Source: QYOJ01 sp043810345 (GTDB lineage Bacteria; Bacteroidota; Bacteroidia; Bacteroidales; FEN-979). From it: a stretch of 54,891 nt of DNA. The DNA lies in contig JBDROF010000050.1 of NCBI GenBank assembly GCA_043810345.1, positions 1 through 54,891 on the forward strand, written 5' to 3'. The notes below the pieces were generated by a model that worked only from the letters and a program-made list of their open reading frames with translations, was not told where the DNA came from and searched no databases. The translations under genes were made by a program, and so were the position numbers. Shown here piece after piece: positions 17,350 to 26,085 of this stretch. Positions within the stretch are counted from its first letter, which is position 1. Each line of letters begins with the position of its first letter.

Positions 17350-17916
17350 TCATCCCCCCATGACCTTCTCAATAATCTCCGGATAATATCTGCACTCCAG
17401 CTCGTGTACTTTATTTGCCAGGCTTTCGGGTGTCTCACCGGATTCTACAGGGCATTTCGCCTGGAAGATGATCTGTCCCTCGTCGTATTGTTCATTCACA
17501 TAATGGATAGAGATGCCCGATTCCAGCTCCCCGGCCTGGATCACCGTTTCGTGGACCCGCATCCCGTACATCCCTTTTCCACCATATTTCGGGAGAAGTG
17601 CCGGGTGAATATTGATGATGCGGGAAGCGTAAGCTTGCAGCAAGTAGCCGGGAACAAGCCAGAGAAACCCGGCAAGAACAAGAAAATCGATGCCCTGGAC
17701 AGAGAGGATATCCAGGAGATGATAAGAATGGTAAAGGTCGTTGCGGGTAAAGACAACAGAGGGAACATGCATATTTCGGGCTCTTTCCAGGACAAAAGCA
17801 TCGGGTTTATTACTGAGCAAAAGCGTGACGCGGATCTTCGGATGATCCCGGAAATACTCCATGATACGCTGGGCGTTGGTTCCGTTCCCGGAGGCAAAAA
17901 TGGCAATTCGTTGCAT
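17350..17916 (-). CDS. purN: Phosphoribosylglycinamide formyltransferase
   Basis: The 188-aa enzyme uses 10-formyl-THF to formylate GAR in the third step of purine synthesis. Diagnostic features: FASGNGTNAQ at the phosphate-binding loop, INIHPALLPKYGGKG with the catalytic Asn and His, and NEQYDEGQII with the catalytic Asp. Length is typical (about 185-215). It is transcribed alone, away from acpP. The divergent region 17917-18109 carries the acpP promoter. Confidence 0.95.
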   Translation of the reverse strand: MQRIAIFASGNGTNAQRIMEYFRDHPKIRVTLLLSNKPDAFVLERARNMHVPSVVFTRNDLYHSYHLLDILSVQGIDFLVLAGFLWLVPGYLLQAYASRIINIHPALLPKYGGKGMYGMRVHETVIQAGELESGISIHYVNEQYDEGQIIFQAKCPVESGETPESLANKVHELECRYYPEIIEKVMGG

Positions 17917-18050
17917 AGGTGAGAAGGTTGTTTCCGGTACAAAAGTACAAAACGATCCGGATGTATGATTTTTACCCTAACTATCGCATAATTAATGTAT
18001 TGGAATCCGTTTTAACGGTTTTTTCAAATGTTAAAAATCGTTAAAATTAA

Positions 18051-18081
18051 TTGTTTGGTAACAATATTATTCATTTCTTTG
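18051..18081 (+). promoter_or_regulatory. Candidate promoter of acpP-fabF-rnc
   Basis: TTG (18051-18053), 20 bases, then TTTCTTTG (18074-18081), one mismatch to TAnnTTTG. Transcription would start near 18088. A Shine-Dalgarno-like AGGAG lies about 5 bases before the acpP ATG, uncommon in this phylum and consistent with strong expression. Confidence 0.4.
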
Positions 18082-18109
18082 CACACCGTTTAACCAAAAA
18101 AGGAGAAAT

Positions 18110-18346
18110 ATGTCTGACATTGCCGCAAAAGTTAAAGCTATCATCGTTGATAAGCTTGGCGTTGATGAAAGTGAAGTGACACCTGAAGCCAGCTTCACAA
18201 ATGATTTAGGTGCTGACTCTCTGGATACCGTTGAACTCATCATGGAGTTTGAGAAAGAATTTGATATTGCTATTCCCGATGATCAGGCTGAAAAAATCAG
18301 CACAGTAGGAGAAGCAACTGCTTACATCGAGAATAATACAAAATAA
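18110..18346 (+). CDS. acpP: Acyl carrier protein
   Basis: The 78-aa acidic protein has the 4'-phosphopantetheine attachment site LGADSLDTVEL (Ser near residue 38). It carries growing acyl chains as thioesters in type II fatty acid synthesis. Size and motif are canonical. It heads the acpP-fabF-rnc block, with 13 bp to fabF. The ATG is preceded by AGGAG. Confidence 0.97.
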   Translation: MSDIAAKVKAIIVDKLGVDESEVTPEASFTNDLGADSLDTVELIMEFEKEFDIAIPDDQAEKISTVGEATAYIENNTK

Positions 18347-18359
18347 GAAACCTTTTCAC

Positions 18360-19616
18360 GTGGATTTAAGACGGGTTGTGGTAACTGGCCTCGGGGCCAT
18401 TACACCTATTGGTAATACTACCGAAGCTTATTGGCAGGGGCTTATCAGTGGTGTAAGTGGAGCAAATCCGATCGTGAAGTTCGATACCAGCAAATTCAAG
18501 ACCAGGTTTGCTTGTGAGGTGAAAGGATTCAATCCGGAAGATTTTTTCGACCGGAAAGAGGCCCGCAAGTATGATCTTTATACCCATTACGGGATCGTCT
18601 CCAGCGATGAAGCGATCCGGGATGCTGGTCTGGATCAGGAGGGGGTGGTGGAGAAAACCCGTGTTGGTGTCATCTGGGCCTCCGGGATCGGCGGACTGGA
18701 TACCCTGATCTCCGAGGTCACCGCTTTCCTGCAAGGCGACGGAATGCCTAGGTATAACCCATTTTTTATCCCCAAAATGATTGCCGACATTACGGCAGGC
18801 CACATCTCCATCAGGTATGGTTTTATGGGCCCCAACTTTGCCACGGTTTCTGCCTGTGCCTCTTCTGCCAATGCCCTGGCAGATGCCTTTATGTACATTC
18901 GCATGGGGAAAGCCGACGTATTTGTTACCGGCGGGTCCGAAGCTGCCATCAACCCTGCCGGAGTGGGAGGATTCAACGCCATGCATGCCATCTCCACCCG
19001 GAACGATGATCCGGCAACAGCTTCCAGACCCTTTGACAAGGATCGCGATGGATTTGTCATGGGTGAAGGTGGTGGTGCACTGGTTTTTGAAGAATATGAG
19101 CACGCCAGAAGAAGAGGCGCCAAGATCTATGCTGAGGTAGCAGGAGCCGGACTTTCCGGGGATGCACACCACATGACATCTCCACATCCGGATGGACTGG
19201 GTGCCGTGCTGAGCATGAAAGCAGCCGTGGAAGATGCCGGGATGAACAAAGAGGAGATCGATCATATCAACACCCACGGAACCTCCACTCCCGCCGGTGA
19301 CATCGCTGAACCGAAAGCGATCCTCTCCTTTTTTGGTGACCATGCCTACCGCATGAACATCAACTCCACCAAATCGATGACCGGGCACCTCCTCGGAGCT
19401 GCCGGGGCAGTGGAAGCAATTGCCAGTATCCTGGCGGTGAAAAACGATATCGTGCCCCCCACGATCAACCATTTTACCGACGATCCGGACATTGACAACA
19501 AGCTCAACTTTACCTTCAACAAAGCGCAGCATCGAAGGGTAGGTGTAGCTCTCACCAACACATTCGGATTTGGTGGCCACAACGCCAGCCTGATCTTCAA
19601 GAAATATAAAACGTAA
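18360..19616 (+). CDS. fabF: 3-oxoacyl-[acyl-carrier-protein] synthase II
   Basis: The 418-aa thiolase-fold condensing enzyme elongates acyl-ACP with malonyl-ACP. The Cys-His-His triad is visible: Cys in VSACASSANA (near 168), His in HINTHGTSTPAGD (near 308) and His in SMTGHLLGAAG (near 345). Start is a GTG at 18360, giving MDLRRVVVTGLG, and fits the family N-terminus exactly. It lies 13 bp behind acpP and 16 bp before rnc. Confidence 0.97.
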   Translation: MDLRRVVVTGLGAITPIGNTTEAYWQGLISGVSGANPIVKFDTSKFKTRFACEVKGFNPEDFFDRKEARKYDLYTHYGIVSSDEAIRDAGLDQEGVVEKTRVGVIWASGIGGLDTLISEVTAFLQGDGMPRYNPFFIPKMIADITAGHISIRYGFMGPNFATVSACASSANALADAFMYIRMGKADVFVTGGSEAAINPAGVGGFNAMHAISTRNDDPATASRPFDKDRDGFVMGEGGGALVFEEYEHARRRGAKIYAEVAGAGLSGDAHHMTSPHPDGLGAVLSMKAAVEDAGMNKEEIDHINTHGTSTPAGDIAEPKAILSFFGDHAYRMNINSTKSMTGHLLGAAGAVEAIASILAVKNDIVPPTINHFTDDPDIDNKLNFTFNKAQHRRVGVALTNTFGFGGHNASLIFKKYKT

Positions 19617-19632
19617 CCTTTTCGAGTCCGGA

Positions 19633-20349
19633 TTGTCCAGATTTATCAAATCTTCTACCGACAGGAAATTATCCGCTTCAATAAAAAATATTCTTGGATT
19701 CAAACCCGGGAATATTGCTCTGTACAAGCTGGCTTTCCTCCACAGATCAGCCGGACAGGATACAATCGGAGGGATCAAGGTCAACAACGAACGGCTGGAA
19801 TTCCTTGGAGACGCAATCCTGAATGCCATTGCGGCCGATTTTCTCTTTAAAACCTATCCGACCCGGGATGAAGGCTTCCTGACCGAAATGAGATCCAAAA
19901 TCGTTAGCCGCACCCAGCTGAACAAACTTGCCCAGAAGCTGGGGCTCGATCATCTGATCCAACTTGACGGGATCAACGGTGTTTACCGCTCCTATCGGGG
20001 GGATGCTTTCGAAGCGCTCATCGGGGCAATCTTCCTGGATAAAGGGTACGATTTCACCCGGAAAATAATTCTGGAACGGATCATTAAACACTATTTCAAC
20101 ATCGACGAACTGGTTAACCAGGAGCTGAATTATAAAAGTAAAATCATTGAATGGGCTCAGAAAGAGCGGAAAAATCTTCAGTTTAACATAGCGGATGAAG
20201 TTGGAACCGGTTACAAAAAACAATACATCGTTGAGGTGGTTGTAAACGACACCCCCCTGGCGCGAAGTCAGCATTACTCCATCAAAGGAGCTGAACAACT
20301 TGCCTCCGAAAAGGCCTGGTCGAGAATCTCCTCCGAACATATTGACTAA
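19633..20349 (+). CDS. rnc: Ribonuclease III
   Basis: The 238-aa protein has an RNase III catalytic domain with the signature NERLEFLGDAIL (near 55-66), a second acidic site GDAFEALIGAIFLDKG, and a C-terminal double-stranded RNA-binding domain (from about 165, ending KGAEQLASEKAWSRI). It processes rRNA and structured RNAs. A TTG at 19633 is the best available start, 16 bp after fabF. The acpP-fabF-rnc order is normal for the phylum. Confidence 0.94.
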   Translation: MSRFIKSSTDRKLSASIKNILGFKPGNIALYKLAFLHRSAGQDTIGGIKVNNERLEFLGDAILNAIAADFLFKTYPTRDEGFLTEMRSKIVSRTQLNKLAQKLGLDHLIQLDGINGVYRSYRGDAFEALIGAIFLDKGYDFTRKIILERIIKHYFNIDELVNQELNYKSKIIEWAQKERKNLQFNIADEVGTGYKKQYIVEVVVNDTPLARSQHYSIKGAEQLASEKAWSRISSEHID

Positions 20350-20372
20350 ACCTTAATTTTTTAGTACCTTTG
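20342..20372 (+). promoter_or_regulatory. Promoter for the IPExxxVDY family gene
   Basis: TTG (20342-20344, overlapping the rnc stop), 20 bases, then TACCTTTG (20365-20372) is a full match to TTG / TAnnTTTG. The predicted start near 20380 lies about 16 bases before the ATG at 20396. Confidence 0.5.
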
Positions 20373-20395
20373 TATAAAGGAAATGAAGGGCAAAT

Positions 20396-20860
20396 ATGGC
20401 CAAACGGGTATTTCTGGAGGTGCATTCCGAACCCACCTATTACACACTTCTGGGTCTCTCTACGCAATTGAAAGACTACCGTCTTTCATTCCTGCTGAAT
20501 AGGTTACCCGAATTCCAATTTACCCGTTTTAAAGACTTGCTCATTCACATTCCGGATGCCGGAGAACCAGCACATTTCTCCCTCTATACCTGTTACGATG
20601 AAGAGGGATTTAACACCTACACATTACTGTCGAACAGGAACAGCGATCATTTTTTGGTTCCCGCCCTCAGGCAGACCGACTATCTCCTGATCATTGATGG
20701 ACCGTTCAAAAAACAGCAGAAAGATGAACTGGTAAAGGCCCTGCGGGCCATTCCCAACATGCTGCTTGCCGCCGAGATCAATCCGTCAACCATCAAACAA
20801 TTTGAGAGCCTGATCACCGACCTTGAATTGCATATCATGAAGAACAAAAAACAACTATAA
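20396..20860 (+). CDS. IPExxxVDY-type conserved protein (Bacteroidota)
   Basis: The 154-aa soluble protein lies directly after rnc, where Bacteroidota usually encode the IPExxxVDY family. The family-naming motif is present in variant form as VPALRQTDYLLIIDG (about 98-112). Function is unknown. No signal peptide or TM is seen. Assignment rests mainly on position and this motif. It has its own promoter within the rnc 3' end. Confidence 0.65.
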   Translation: MAKRVFLEVHSEPTYYTLLGLSTQLKDYRLSFLLNRLPEFQFTRFKDLLIHIPDAGEPAHFSLYTCYDEEGFNTYTLLSNRNSDHFLVPALRQTDYLLIIDGPFKKQQKDELVKALRAIPNMLLAAEINPSTIKQFESLITDLELHIMKNKKQL

Positions 20861-20894
20861 CCAATGGAATTTGATTATTGGAATTTGCGTTCCG

Positions 20895-21917
20895 TTAGAT
20901 AGCTCCCTGGAACTGCTTCAGGAACCTCACATCGTTCTCAAAGAATAACCTTAGATCCCGGATCTGATATTTCAACATGGTGATACGTTCGATGCCCATG
21001 CCGAAGGCAAAGCCGGTATAAATTTGCGGATCAATGTGACAGTTAGTGAGGACTTGTGGATCCACCATACCACATCCCAGGATCTCGACCCAACCCGTAT
21101 ACTTGCAGATGTTACACCCTTTTCCTCCGCAGATGTTGCAGGAGATATCCATCTCTCCCGACGGTTCGGTAAAGGGGAAGAAAGAGGGCCGCAGCCGGAT
21201 ACGGGTCTGCTCGCCGAATAGTTCCCGTACAAAAAGATAGAGCGATTGCTTCAGGTCGGCAAAGGATACATCCTTATCCACATAGAGTCCTTCCACCTGG
21301 TGAAAGATGCAGTGTGCCCGGGCTGAAATGGCTTCGTTGCGGAAGACTCTCCCCGGGAAGATCTTCCGGATCGGAGGTTGCATGATCTCCATTTCCCGGA
21401 TCTGTACCGAAGAGGTATGTGTACGAAGGAGAATATCGGGATTTTGCTGGATGAAATAGGTGTCCTGCATATCCTTGGCCGGATGTTCGGCCGGGAAATT
21501 GAGGGCTGAAAAATTATACCAGTCGTTTTCGATCTCAGGTCCCTCTGCCACCGTATAGCCTAACCGGGCAAAGATCCCGGTGATCTGGTTCCTTACAATG
21601 GACAAAGGATGCCTGGCCCCAAGCCGGACCTGGTCGGTCGGGCGGGTCAGGTCAAGGTAGGAACCATCCTCCTCGCCACCCTCCTCGAAGGAAGCTTTCA
21701 GCTCCTCCAGTTTCTGACCGGTCCTGATTTTGAGCTTGTTCAGGAGTTGTCCAACTACCCGTTTCTCTTCCTTCGGCAGGGCGCGGAACTCGTCAAAGAG
21801 GGTGGACAACAGACCTTTCTTACTCAGGTATTTAAGGCGAAGTTGCTCCACCTCTTCCCTGGTTGAAGTAGTCAGGCTTTCAATTTCCTGAAGAAGCTGT
21901 TCTATTTTCTCCTGCAT
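20895..21917 (-). CDS. pheS: Phenylalanyl-tRNA synthetase alpha subunit
   Basis: The 340-aa subunit has an N-terminal coiled coil for tRNA binding (about 1-85) and a class II catalytic domain: HPLSIVRNQI, RTHTSSVQIR, FRNEAISARAHCIFHQVEG (motif 2 region) and GFAFGMGIERITML (motif 3). A cysteine-rich stretch CNICGGKGCNIC (near 262-273) is common in these enzymes. It charges tRNA-Phe with PheT, which is not in the window. A 15-bp gap separates it from the upstream cyclophilin gene on the same strand. Confidence 0.96.
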   Translation of the reverse strand: MQEKIEQLLQEIESLTTSTREEVEQLRLKYLSKKGLLSTLFDEFRALPKEEKRVVGQLLNKLKIRTGQKLEELKASFEEGGEEDGSYLDLTRPTDQVRLGARHPLSIVRNQITGIFARLGYTVAEGPEIENDWYNFSALNFPAEHPAKDMQDTYFIQQNPDILLRTHTSSVQIREMEIMQPPIRKIFPGRVFRNEAISARAHCIFHQVEGLYVDKDVSFADLKQSLYLFVRELFGEQTRIRLRPSFFPFTEPSGEMDISCNICGGKGCNICKYTGWVEILGCGMVDPQVLTNCHIDPQIYTGFAFGMGIERITMLKYQIRDLRLFFENDVRFLKQFQGAI

Positions 21918-21932
21918 ATCTGCGAGAAATAA

Positions 21933-22604
21933 TTAATCGATCAGTTTGATCGTCATTTTAATATCCTGAACCGGACGGTCACCCTGTCCTTTTTGTACTC
22001 CGGCAATTTTGTCGATCACATTCAGACCGTCAGTAATCTCCCCGAAAACGGTGTAATTCATATCCAGAAACGGAGTTCCACCAAGAGTTTCATAAATCTT
22101 TTTCTGGTCATCGGTATAGGACAATCCCATTTGGGCGGCCATCGTATTAAGCTGCGCAACGGAGTACGTTTTTCCCTGAACGATATAGAACTGCGATCCG
22201 GAAGAGGCTTTCTCCGGGTTGACCTGGTCGGCCTGACGGGCTGCTGCCAGAGCACCTTTCCTGTGGATCAGGTGGTTGTTGAATTCGGCCGGGACGTTAT
22301 ATCCGGGGCCGCCGGAGCCTAAGGCAACACCAGGTTTGGCATTTTTGGAATTAGGGTCACCCCCCTGGATCATGAATCCGGAGATCACGCGGTGGAAAAG
22401 AAGGTCGTTGTAATACCCATCCTTGACCAACTTGGCAAAATTATCCCTGTGCTGGGGTGTCTCGTTGTAAAGATACCCTTTCATATCACCGTAATCAGTG
22501 TGAATGATAAACTTGACCACTTTTTCCCGAGTTGTTTTCTGAGACATTGATGAGATGTTAAAGATCATGAATCCGATCAGAATAAAAATCCATTCTTTTT
22601 TCAT
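21933..22604 (-). CDS. Exported cyclophilin-type peptidyl-prolyl isomerase
   Basis: The 223-aa protein has an N-terminal signal (KKEWIFILIGFMIFNISSMS) and a cyclophilin domain with FHRVISGFMIQGGDP (catalytic Arg), SGSQFYIV and YTVFGEITDGL. It accelerates proline isomerisation of proteins in the periplasm. An insertion of about 35 residues after SGSQFYI (through LDMNYTVFG) lengthens it compared with PpiA and is common in Bacteroidota versions. It lies between pheS and tdk on the same strand. Confidence 0.92.
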   Translation of the reverse strand: MKKEWIFILIGFMIFNISSMSQKTTREKVVKFIIHTDYGDMKGYLYNETPQHRDNFAKLVKDGYYNDLLFHRVISGFMIQGGDPNSKNAKPGVALGSGGPGYNVPAEFNNHLIHRKGALAAARQADQVNPEKASSGSQFYIVQGKTYSVAQLNTMAAQMGLSYTDDQKKIYETLGGTPFLDMNYTVFGEITDGLNVIDKIAGVQKGQGDRPVQDIKMTIKLID

Positions 22605-22663
22605 GTGGTTAAAATTTTAAGTTAAAAACAGCGCAATATTATGAAAATTTCGTCGGACAGGGG

Positions 22664-23248
22664 TCAATCCGGGCGGATTTTCTTTACTTCCAGGAAGCAT
22701 TTCCGGCAGAGTGGCTCGTAGGCGTCGGTCTCTCCCAGCCGGACAAGCGCATCGCCAGGCACGATCCGGTGTGAGTAATGAGCAAGGTCTCCACAGTGGA
22801 TACAAACTGCATGAACTTTCGTGACGTACTCGGCGATGGCCATCAAGGCTGGCATCGGACCAAACGGTACCCCCAGGTAATCGAGATCGAGGCCGGCCAC
22901 AATCACGCGGATCCCTTGATTGGCCATGGTGTTGCATACCGCCGCTAACTCATCGTCGAAGAATTGGGCTTCATCAATCCCCACAACCTCCACATCATGG
23001 GTTAGCAGCATGATGCTGGAAGCCGACTCCACAGGAGTGGAGGGGATGAGGTTTTCGTCGTGCGACACGACATTAATGGTATCGTAACGCTTATCCTCCT
23101 TTGGTTTGAAGATCTCCACCCGCTGCTGGGCGATCCGCGCCCGTTTCAGTCGCCGGATCAGCTCTTCGGTCTTCCCCGAGAACATCGATCCGCAAATCAC
23201 CTCAATCCAGCCCAAACGGCTGATCTGTCTGTTTTTTTCAAGCAACAT
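22664..23248 (-). CDS. tdk: Thymidine kinase
   Basis: The 194-aa type II thymidine kinase has the P-loop GSMFSGKTEELIRRL (near 22-36), the catalytic DEAQFFD (Glu near 95) and a structural zinc site made of CIHCG and PLCRKCF. It phosphorylates thymidine with ATP for nucleotide salvage. Length matches the family. A TACTTTTG element on the minus strand (23289-23282) may be its -7 site, though no TTTG is evident at -33. Confidence 0.95.
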   Translation of the reverse strand: MLLEKNRQISRLGWIEVICGSMFSGKTEELIRRLKRARIAQQRVEIFKPKEDKRYDTINVVSHDENLIPSTPVESASSIMLLTHDVEVVGIDEAQFFDDELAAVCNTMANQGIRVIVAGLDLDYLGVPFGPMPALMAIAEYVTKVHAVCIHCGDLAHYSHRIVPGDALVRLGETDAYEPLCRKCFLEVKKIRPD

Positions 23249-23315
23249 AACTTAAAACCCGCTATCTTTACACCACGAAGACAAAAGTAATAAATCACGT
23301 GAAATTCTCCTCTTA

Positions 23316-24038
23316 ATGAACAGCGAAATCATCCGTAATCAGTTGCAGGATCTGCTGGAGACCATCCAGGAACAATACGAGGCCTTCCGAACCAGCCAAT
23401 CCCGGATCCCACAGATCGAGTTTGACATCCTGCTGGAAAACCTCCGGAAATTCTATGACCAGCTCCACCTTCTCCAGAAACTGAACACCCCACACGACAC
23501 ACCTCCATCACCCCCATCATCTTCATCACCTCCATCACCCTCATCACCCCCATCACCTTCTTCACCTCCATCACCTTCATCACCTTCATCACCACCCTCA
23601 CCACCGCACCACGGCACCATCGCACCACCCCCTCCCGAAATCAAATCTGTCGAGCGCCCGAAGTCAGCTATCAGAAAAGAGGAGGAATCAGAGAAAAAGA
23701 TCCCGACAGGAGCCGATATGGATCTTTTTGCCGATGAAGAACCGTCCTTCAACGTGAAGCTTAAGGAGGCCAGGGAGATGAGTCTTCCTCAGAAGTCTGA
23801 ACCCATCGAACACCTGAAACAACTGATCAACATCAACGACAAGTTTATTTTCATCAACGAGCTTTTCGACGGGAACCTGAAAGAATACAACGAAGCTATT
23901 GAGACCCTCAACAGCTTTAAAGAAAAGAACGACGCACTGGATTACCTCGACCTGCTCCGGAAAAAGAACGTATGGGAGCTTGGGTCAGGGACGATCATCA
24001 CGTTGAAGGAGATCGTGGAGAAGAAGTATCGCGATTAG
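23316..24038 (+). CDS. Conserved Bacteroidota protein with Ser/Pro repeat linker
   Basis: The 240-aa soluble protein has a helical N-terminus (about 1-57), a low-complexity Pro/Ser linker (about 58-107, from a 9-bp repeat) and a conserved C-terminal helical domain (about 145-240). That domain includes INDKFIFINELFDGNLKEYN and ALDYLDLLRKK. I recall this C-terminal type in other Bacteroidales next to unrelated genes, but no function is known to me. The gene converges on dusB with a 41-bp overlap of their 3' ends. No membrane segment is seen. Confidence 0.75.
   Translation: MNSEIIRNQLQDLLETIQEQYEAFRTSQSRIPQIEFDILLENLRKFYDQLHLLQKLNTPHDTPPSPPSSSSPPSPSSPPSPSSPPSPSSPSSPPSPPHHGTIAPPPPEIKSVERPKSAIRKEEESEKKIPTGADMDLFADEEPSFNVKLKEAREMSLPQKSEPIEHLKQLININDKFIFINELFDGNLKEYNEAIETLNSFKEKNDALDYLDLLRKKNVWELGSGTIITLKEIVEKKYRD
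23506..23604 (+). repeat. In-gene 9-bp repeat array (CATCACCYC), 11 units
   Basis: Eleven consecutive 9-bp units (CATCACCCC, CATCATCTT, CATCACCTC and variants) encode a Ser/Pro linker. Each unit is three codons, so copy number can change without frameshift. A related intergenic array at 41430-41466 has an 8-bp period instead. Confidence 0.82.
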
Positions 24039-24999
24039 GGATTTCATTTAGGATCTCCTCAATCTCAGCTGTCGAATCTGCTGTCACGAGCCTTATCCTG
24101 TAAGGTTTCATGTCGGGAATCCCTTTGAAGTAGCCGCTGTAAAATTTTCGGAATTCCAGGATCGTTCGCCGTTCTCCTTTGTATGCCACCGATCTCCGGA
24201 AATGTTCACGGAGCACGGAAATGCGTTCATCGACGTCGGGTTGCGGAGGGATGTAACCGGTTTGCAGGTAGGACCTGATCTCCCTGAAAATCCAAGGATT
24301 TCCGGTTGCTGCCCGGCCGATCATCAGGCCATCAACGCCTGTCTGGTCCAGTCGCTCCTTCGCCACCAGGGCATTGGTGATGTCGCCGTTGCCAAATACA
24401 GGGATTTGCATCCGTGGATTCCGCTTCACCTCCCCGATCAGCCTCCAGTCAGCCCGGCTACCATATCTCTGCACTGCTGTTCTCCCATGGATAGAGATGG
24501 CAGCAATCCCAAAGTCCTGCAGTCGTTCTGCCAGTTCAACAATAGGCTGATCCTCTTCATTCCAGCCTAAGCGGGTCTTGACCGACACCGGAAGCCGGGT
24601 AGCTTTGACCACCGTTTTGGTCATTTCCAGCATCCCGGGAATGTTTTTCAGCAGGGCTGCCCCGGCACCTTTTTTTACCACCTTTCGAACCGGACAGCCG
24701 AAATTGAGATCGATCATATCAGGGCCGGCCTCTTCTGCCAGTTCCGCAGCCCGGCGCATCGAATCCACATCGTGGCCAAAGATCTGAATGGCCACCGGTC
24801 GTTCGTCCTCTCCAAAAGTGAGCTTGATCAGGCTCTTCCCCGCATCCCGGATAAGCCCTTCGGAAGAGATGAATTCGGATACTACCAAGTCGGCTCCAAA
24901 CTGTTTGCAGACCAAGCGAAACGGGGAGTCGGTGATATTCTCCATTGGTGCCAGGATCAGCGATGGGAGGGGAAGCTGGATATTTCTGATTGTGAGCAA
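23998..24999 (-). CDS. dusB: tRNA-dihydrouridine synthase (Dus family)
   Basis: The 333-aa FMN enzyme reduces specific uridines in tRNA. Family marks: APMENITDSPFR at the FMN-binding start, DLNFGCPVRKVVKKGAGAALL with the catalytic Cys, SVKTRLGW, ISIHGRT, NGDI and GLMIGRAATGNPW. A TTG at 24999 is the only reasonable start, because an in-frame stop lies three codons upstream. The minus-strand TATTTTTG at 25025-25018 is a plausible -7 element. The C-terminal 13 codons overlap the convergent linker protein. Confidence 0.94.
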   Translation of the reverse strand: MLTIRNIQLPLPSLILAPMENITDSPFRLVCKQFGADLVVSEFISSEGLIRDAGKSLIKLTFGEDERPVAIQIFGHDVDSMRRAAELAEEAGPDMIDLNFGCPVRKVVKKGAGAALLKNIPGMLEMTKTVVKATRLPVSVKTRLGWNEEDQPIVELAERLQDFGIAAISIHGRTAVQRYGSRADWRLIGEVKRNPRMQIPVFGNGDITNALVAKERLDQTGVDGLMIGRAATGNPWIFREIRSYLQTGYIPPQPDVDERISVLREHFRRSVAYKGERRTILEFRKFYSGYFKGIPDMKPYRIRLVTADSTAEIEEILNEIPNRDTSSPRSPST

Positions 25000-25043
25000 A
25001 ATGGACTATATTCGCTGCAAAAATAGTGAAATCGGTCACATTT

Positions 25044-25976
25044 ATGAAAACCCCCTGGCTTCACGCGCTTCAGCCTTTTTCCCGGATCCTTTTCACCCTG
25101 TTGCTGATCATCTCCTGTTTCTTTCTTTTTTTCGTAGGCGGACTGTTGCTGGCGATGCCCATCTTTGGCGTTTCCCTCACCGAGACCATGGCCCTCCTTA
25201 CCGATTACTCCAATCCGAAAGCGGTGTCGTTGCTGAAATATTTTCAGATCATCCAGGAAGTAGGCATCTTCATAGTTCCCCCGTTGCTGGCCGCTTTTTT
25301 CTTTGCCTGGAAGCCGTTTCATTTCCTGAAGCTGCAGGATTCTTCCCGCTGGCAAATCTGGATACTGGCCACCTTGATCATGGTGGTTTCAATACCTGTA
25401 ATAAACCAGTTGATCGAACTGAATGAGGCGATGCGACTTCCCGAATGGCTGAAGGGGATGGAACAATGGATGCAGGAAACGGAAGAGCAGACGTTGGAGC
25501 TGACAGAGGCATTCCTGAATGTCAACACCATAGGAGGATTCCTCCTGAACCTTCTGATGATTGCCGTTCTCCCGGCCATTGGTGAGGAACTCCTTTTCCG
25601 GGGACTTTTGCAACGGCTTTTTCATGACTGGCTCGGGAACATCCACGGTGCGATCATCCTGGCCGGGATCCTATTCGGAGCCATGCATCTGCAGTTTTAC
25701 GGGGTCCTTCCCCGCGTTGTGCTGGGCATCCTGTTCGGTTATCTCTTTTTCTGGTCGGGGTCGCTCTGGATCCCGATATTCGCCCATTTTCTGAACAATG
25801 CGGTGGCGGTGACCGTCTCTTTCCTGGAGAAGAACAATATCATCGGAACCAGCCTGGAGGAGTTTGGCTCTTCCGACAGTCTCTTTCTCATTCTCTCCAG
25901 TATGGTTGTTACAGCCCTTGCTCTCTATCTATTTTGGCATTCTACCCACTTTCGCAAGAAGTCACCAACCTTCTAA
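25044..25976 (+). CDS. CPBP/CAAX-type intramembrane metalloprotease
   Basis: About 310 aa with eight or so hydrophobic segments. The ABI/CPBP catalytic motifs are present: EELLFRGLLQR (EExxxR), the conserved AGILFGAMHLQFY (His in motif 2) and IFAHFLNNAVAV (HxxxN). The family comprises membrane proteases of unknown substrates, some linked to protein maturation or peptide immunity. I chose ATG 25044; a GTG at 25026 would add six residues. It is divergent from dusB with 44 bp between starts. Confidence 0.9.
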   Translation: MKTPWLHALQPFSRILFTLLLIISCFFLFFVGGLLLAMPIFGVSLTETMALLTDYSNPKAVSLLKYFQIIQEVGIFIVPPLLAAFFFAWKPFHFLKLQDSSRWQIWILATLIMVVSIPVINQLIELNEAMRLPEWLKGMEQWMQETEEQTLELTEAFLNVNTIGGFLLNLLMIAVLPAIGEELLFRGLLQRLFHDWLGNIHGAIILAGILFGAMHLQFYGVLPRVVLGILFGYLFFWSGSLWIPIFAHFLNNAVAVTVSFLEKNNIIGTSLEEFGSSDSLFLILSSMVVTALALYLFWHSTHFRKKSPTF

Positions 25977-26068
25977 CCGAGTGGTTGTGAAACTCCCCTC
26001 GGAACCCGGCTGTATGCGGGACAAACTCCTCGGAGATCCCGCCTTGACCTGAATGCTGCCTGCTTTTT

Positions 26069-26085
26069 GCCAACTGCCAATTGCC
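26069..26085 (+). repeat. GCCAACT heptamer repeat touching a stop codon
   Basis: GCCAACT GCCAATT GCC matches the unit found inside the LuxE-like gene at 9349-9383. It abuts the stop codon of the transporter gene on the minus strand. Confidence 0.55.

Noticed and set aside
18366..19829. Long (487 codon) minus-strand open frame opposite fabF
   Set aside because: It lies fully antisense to fabF and rnc, with no recognisable domain and atypical composition; it arises from codon bias of the real genes.
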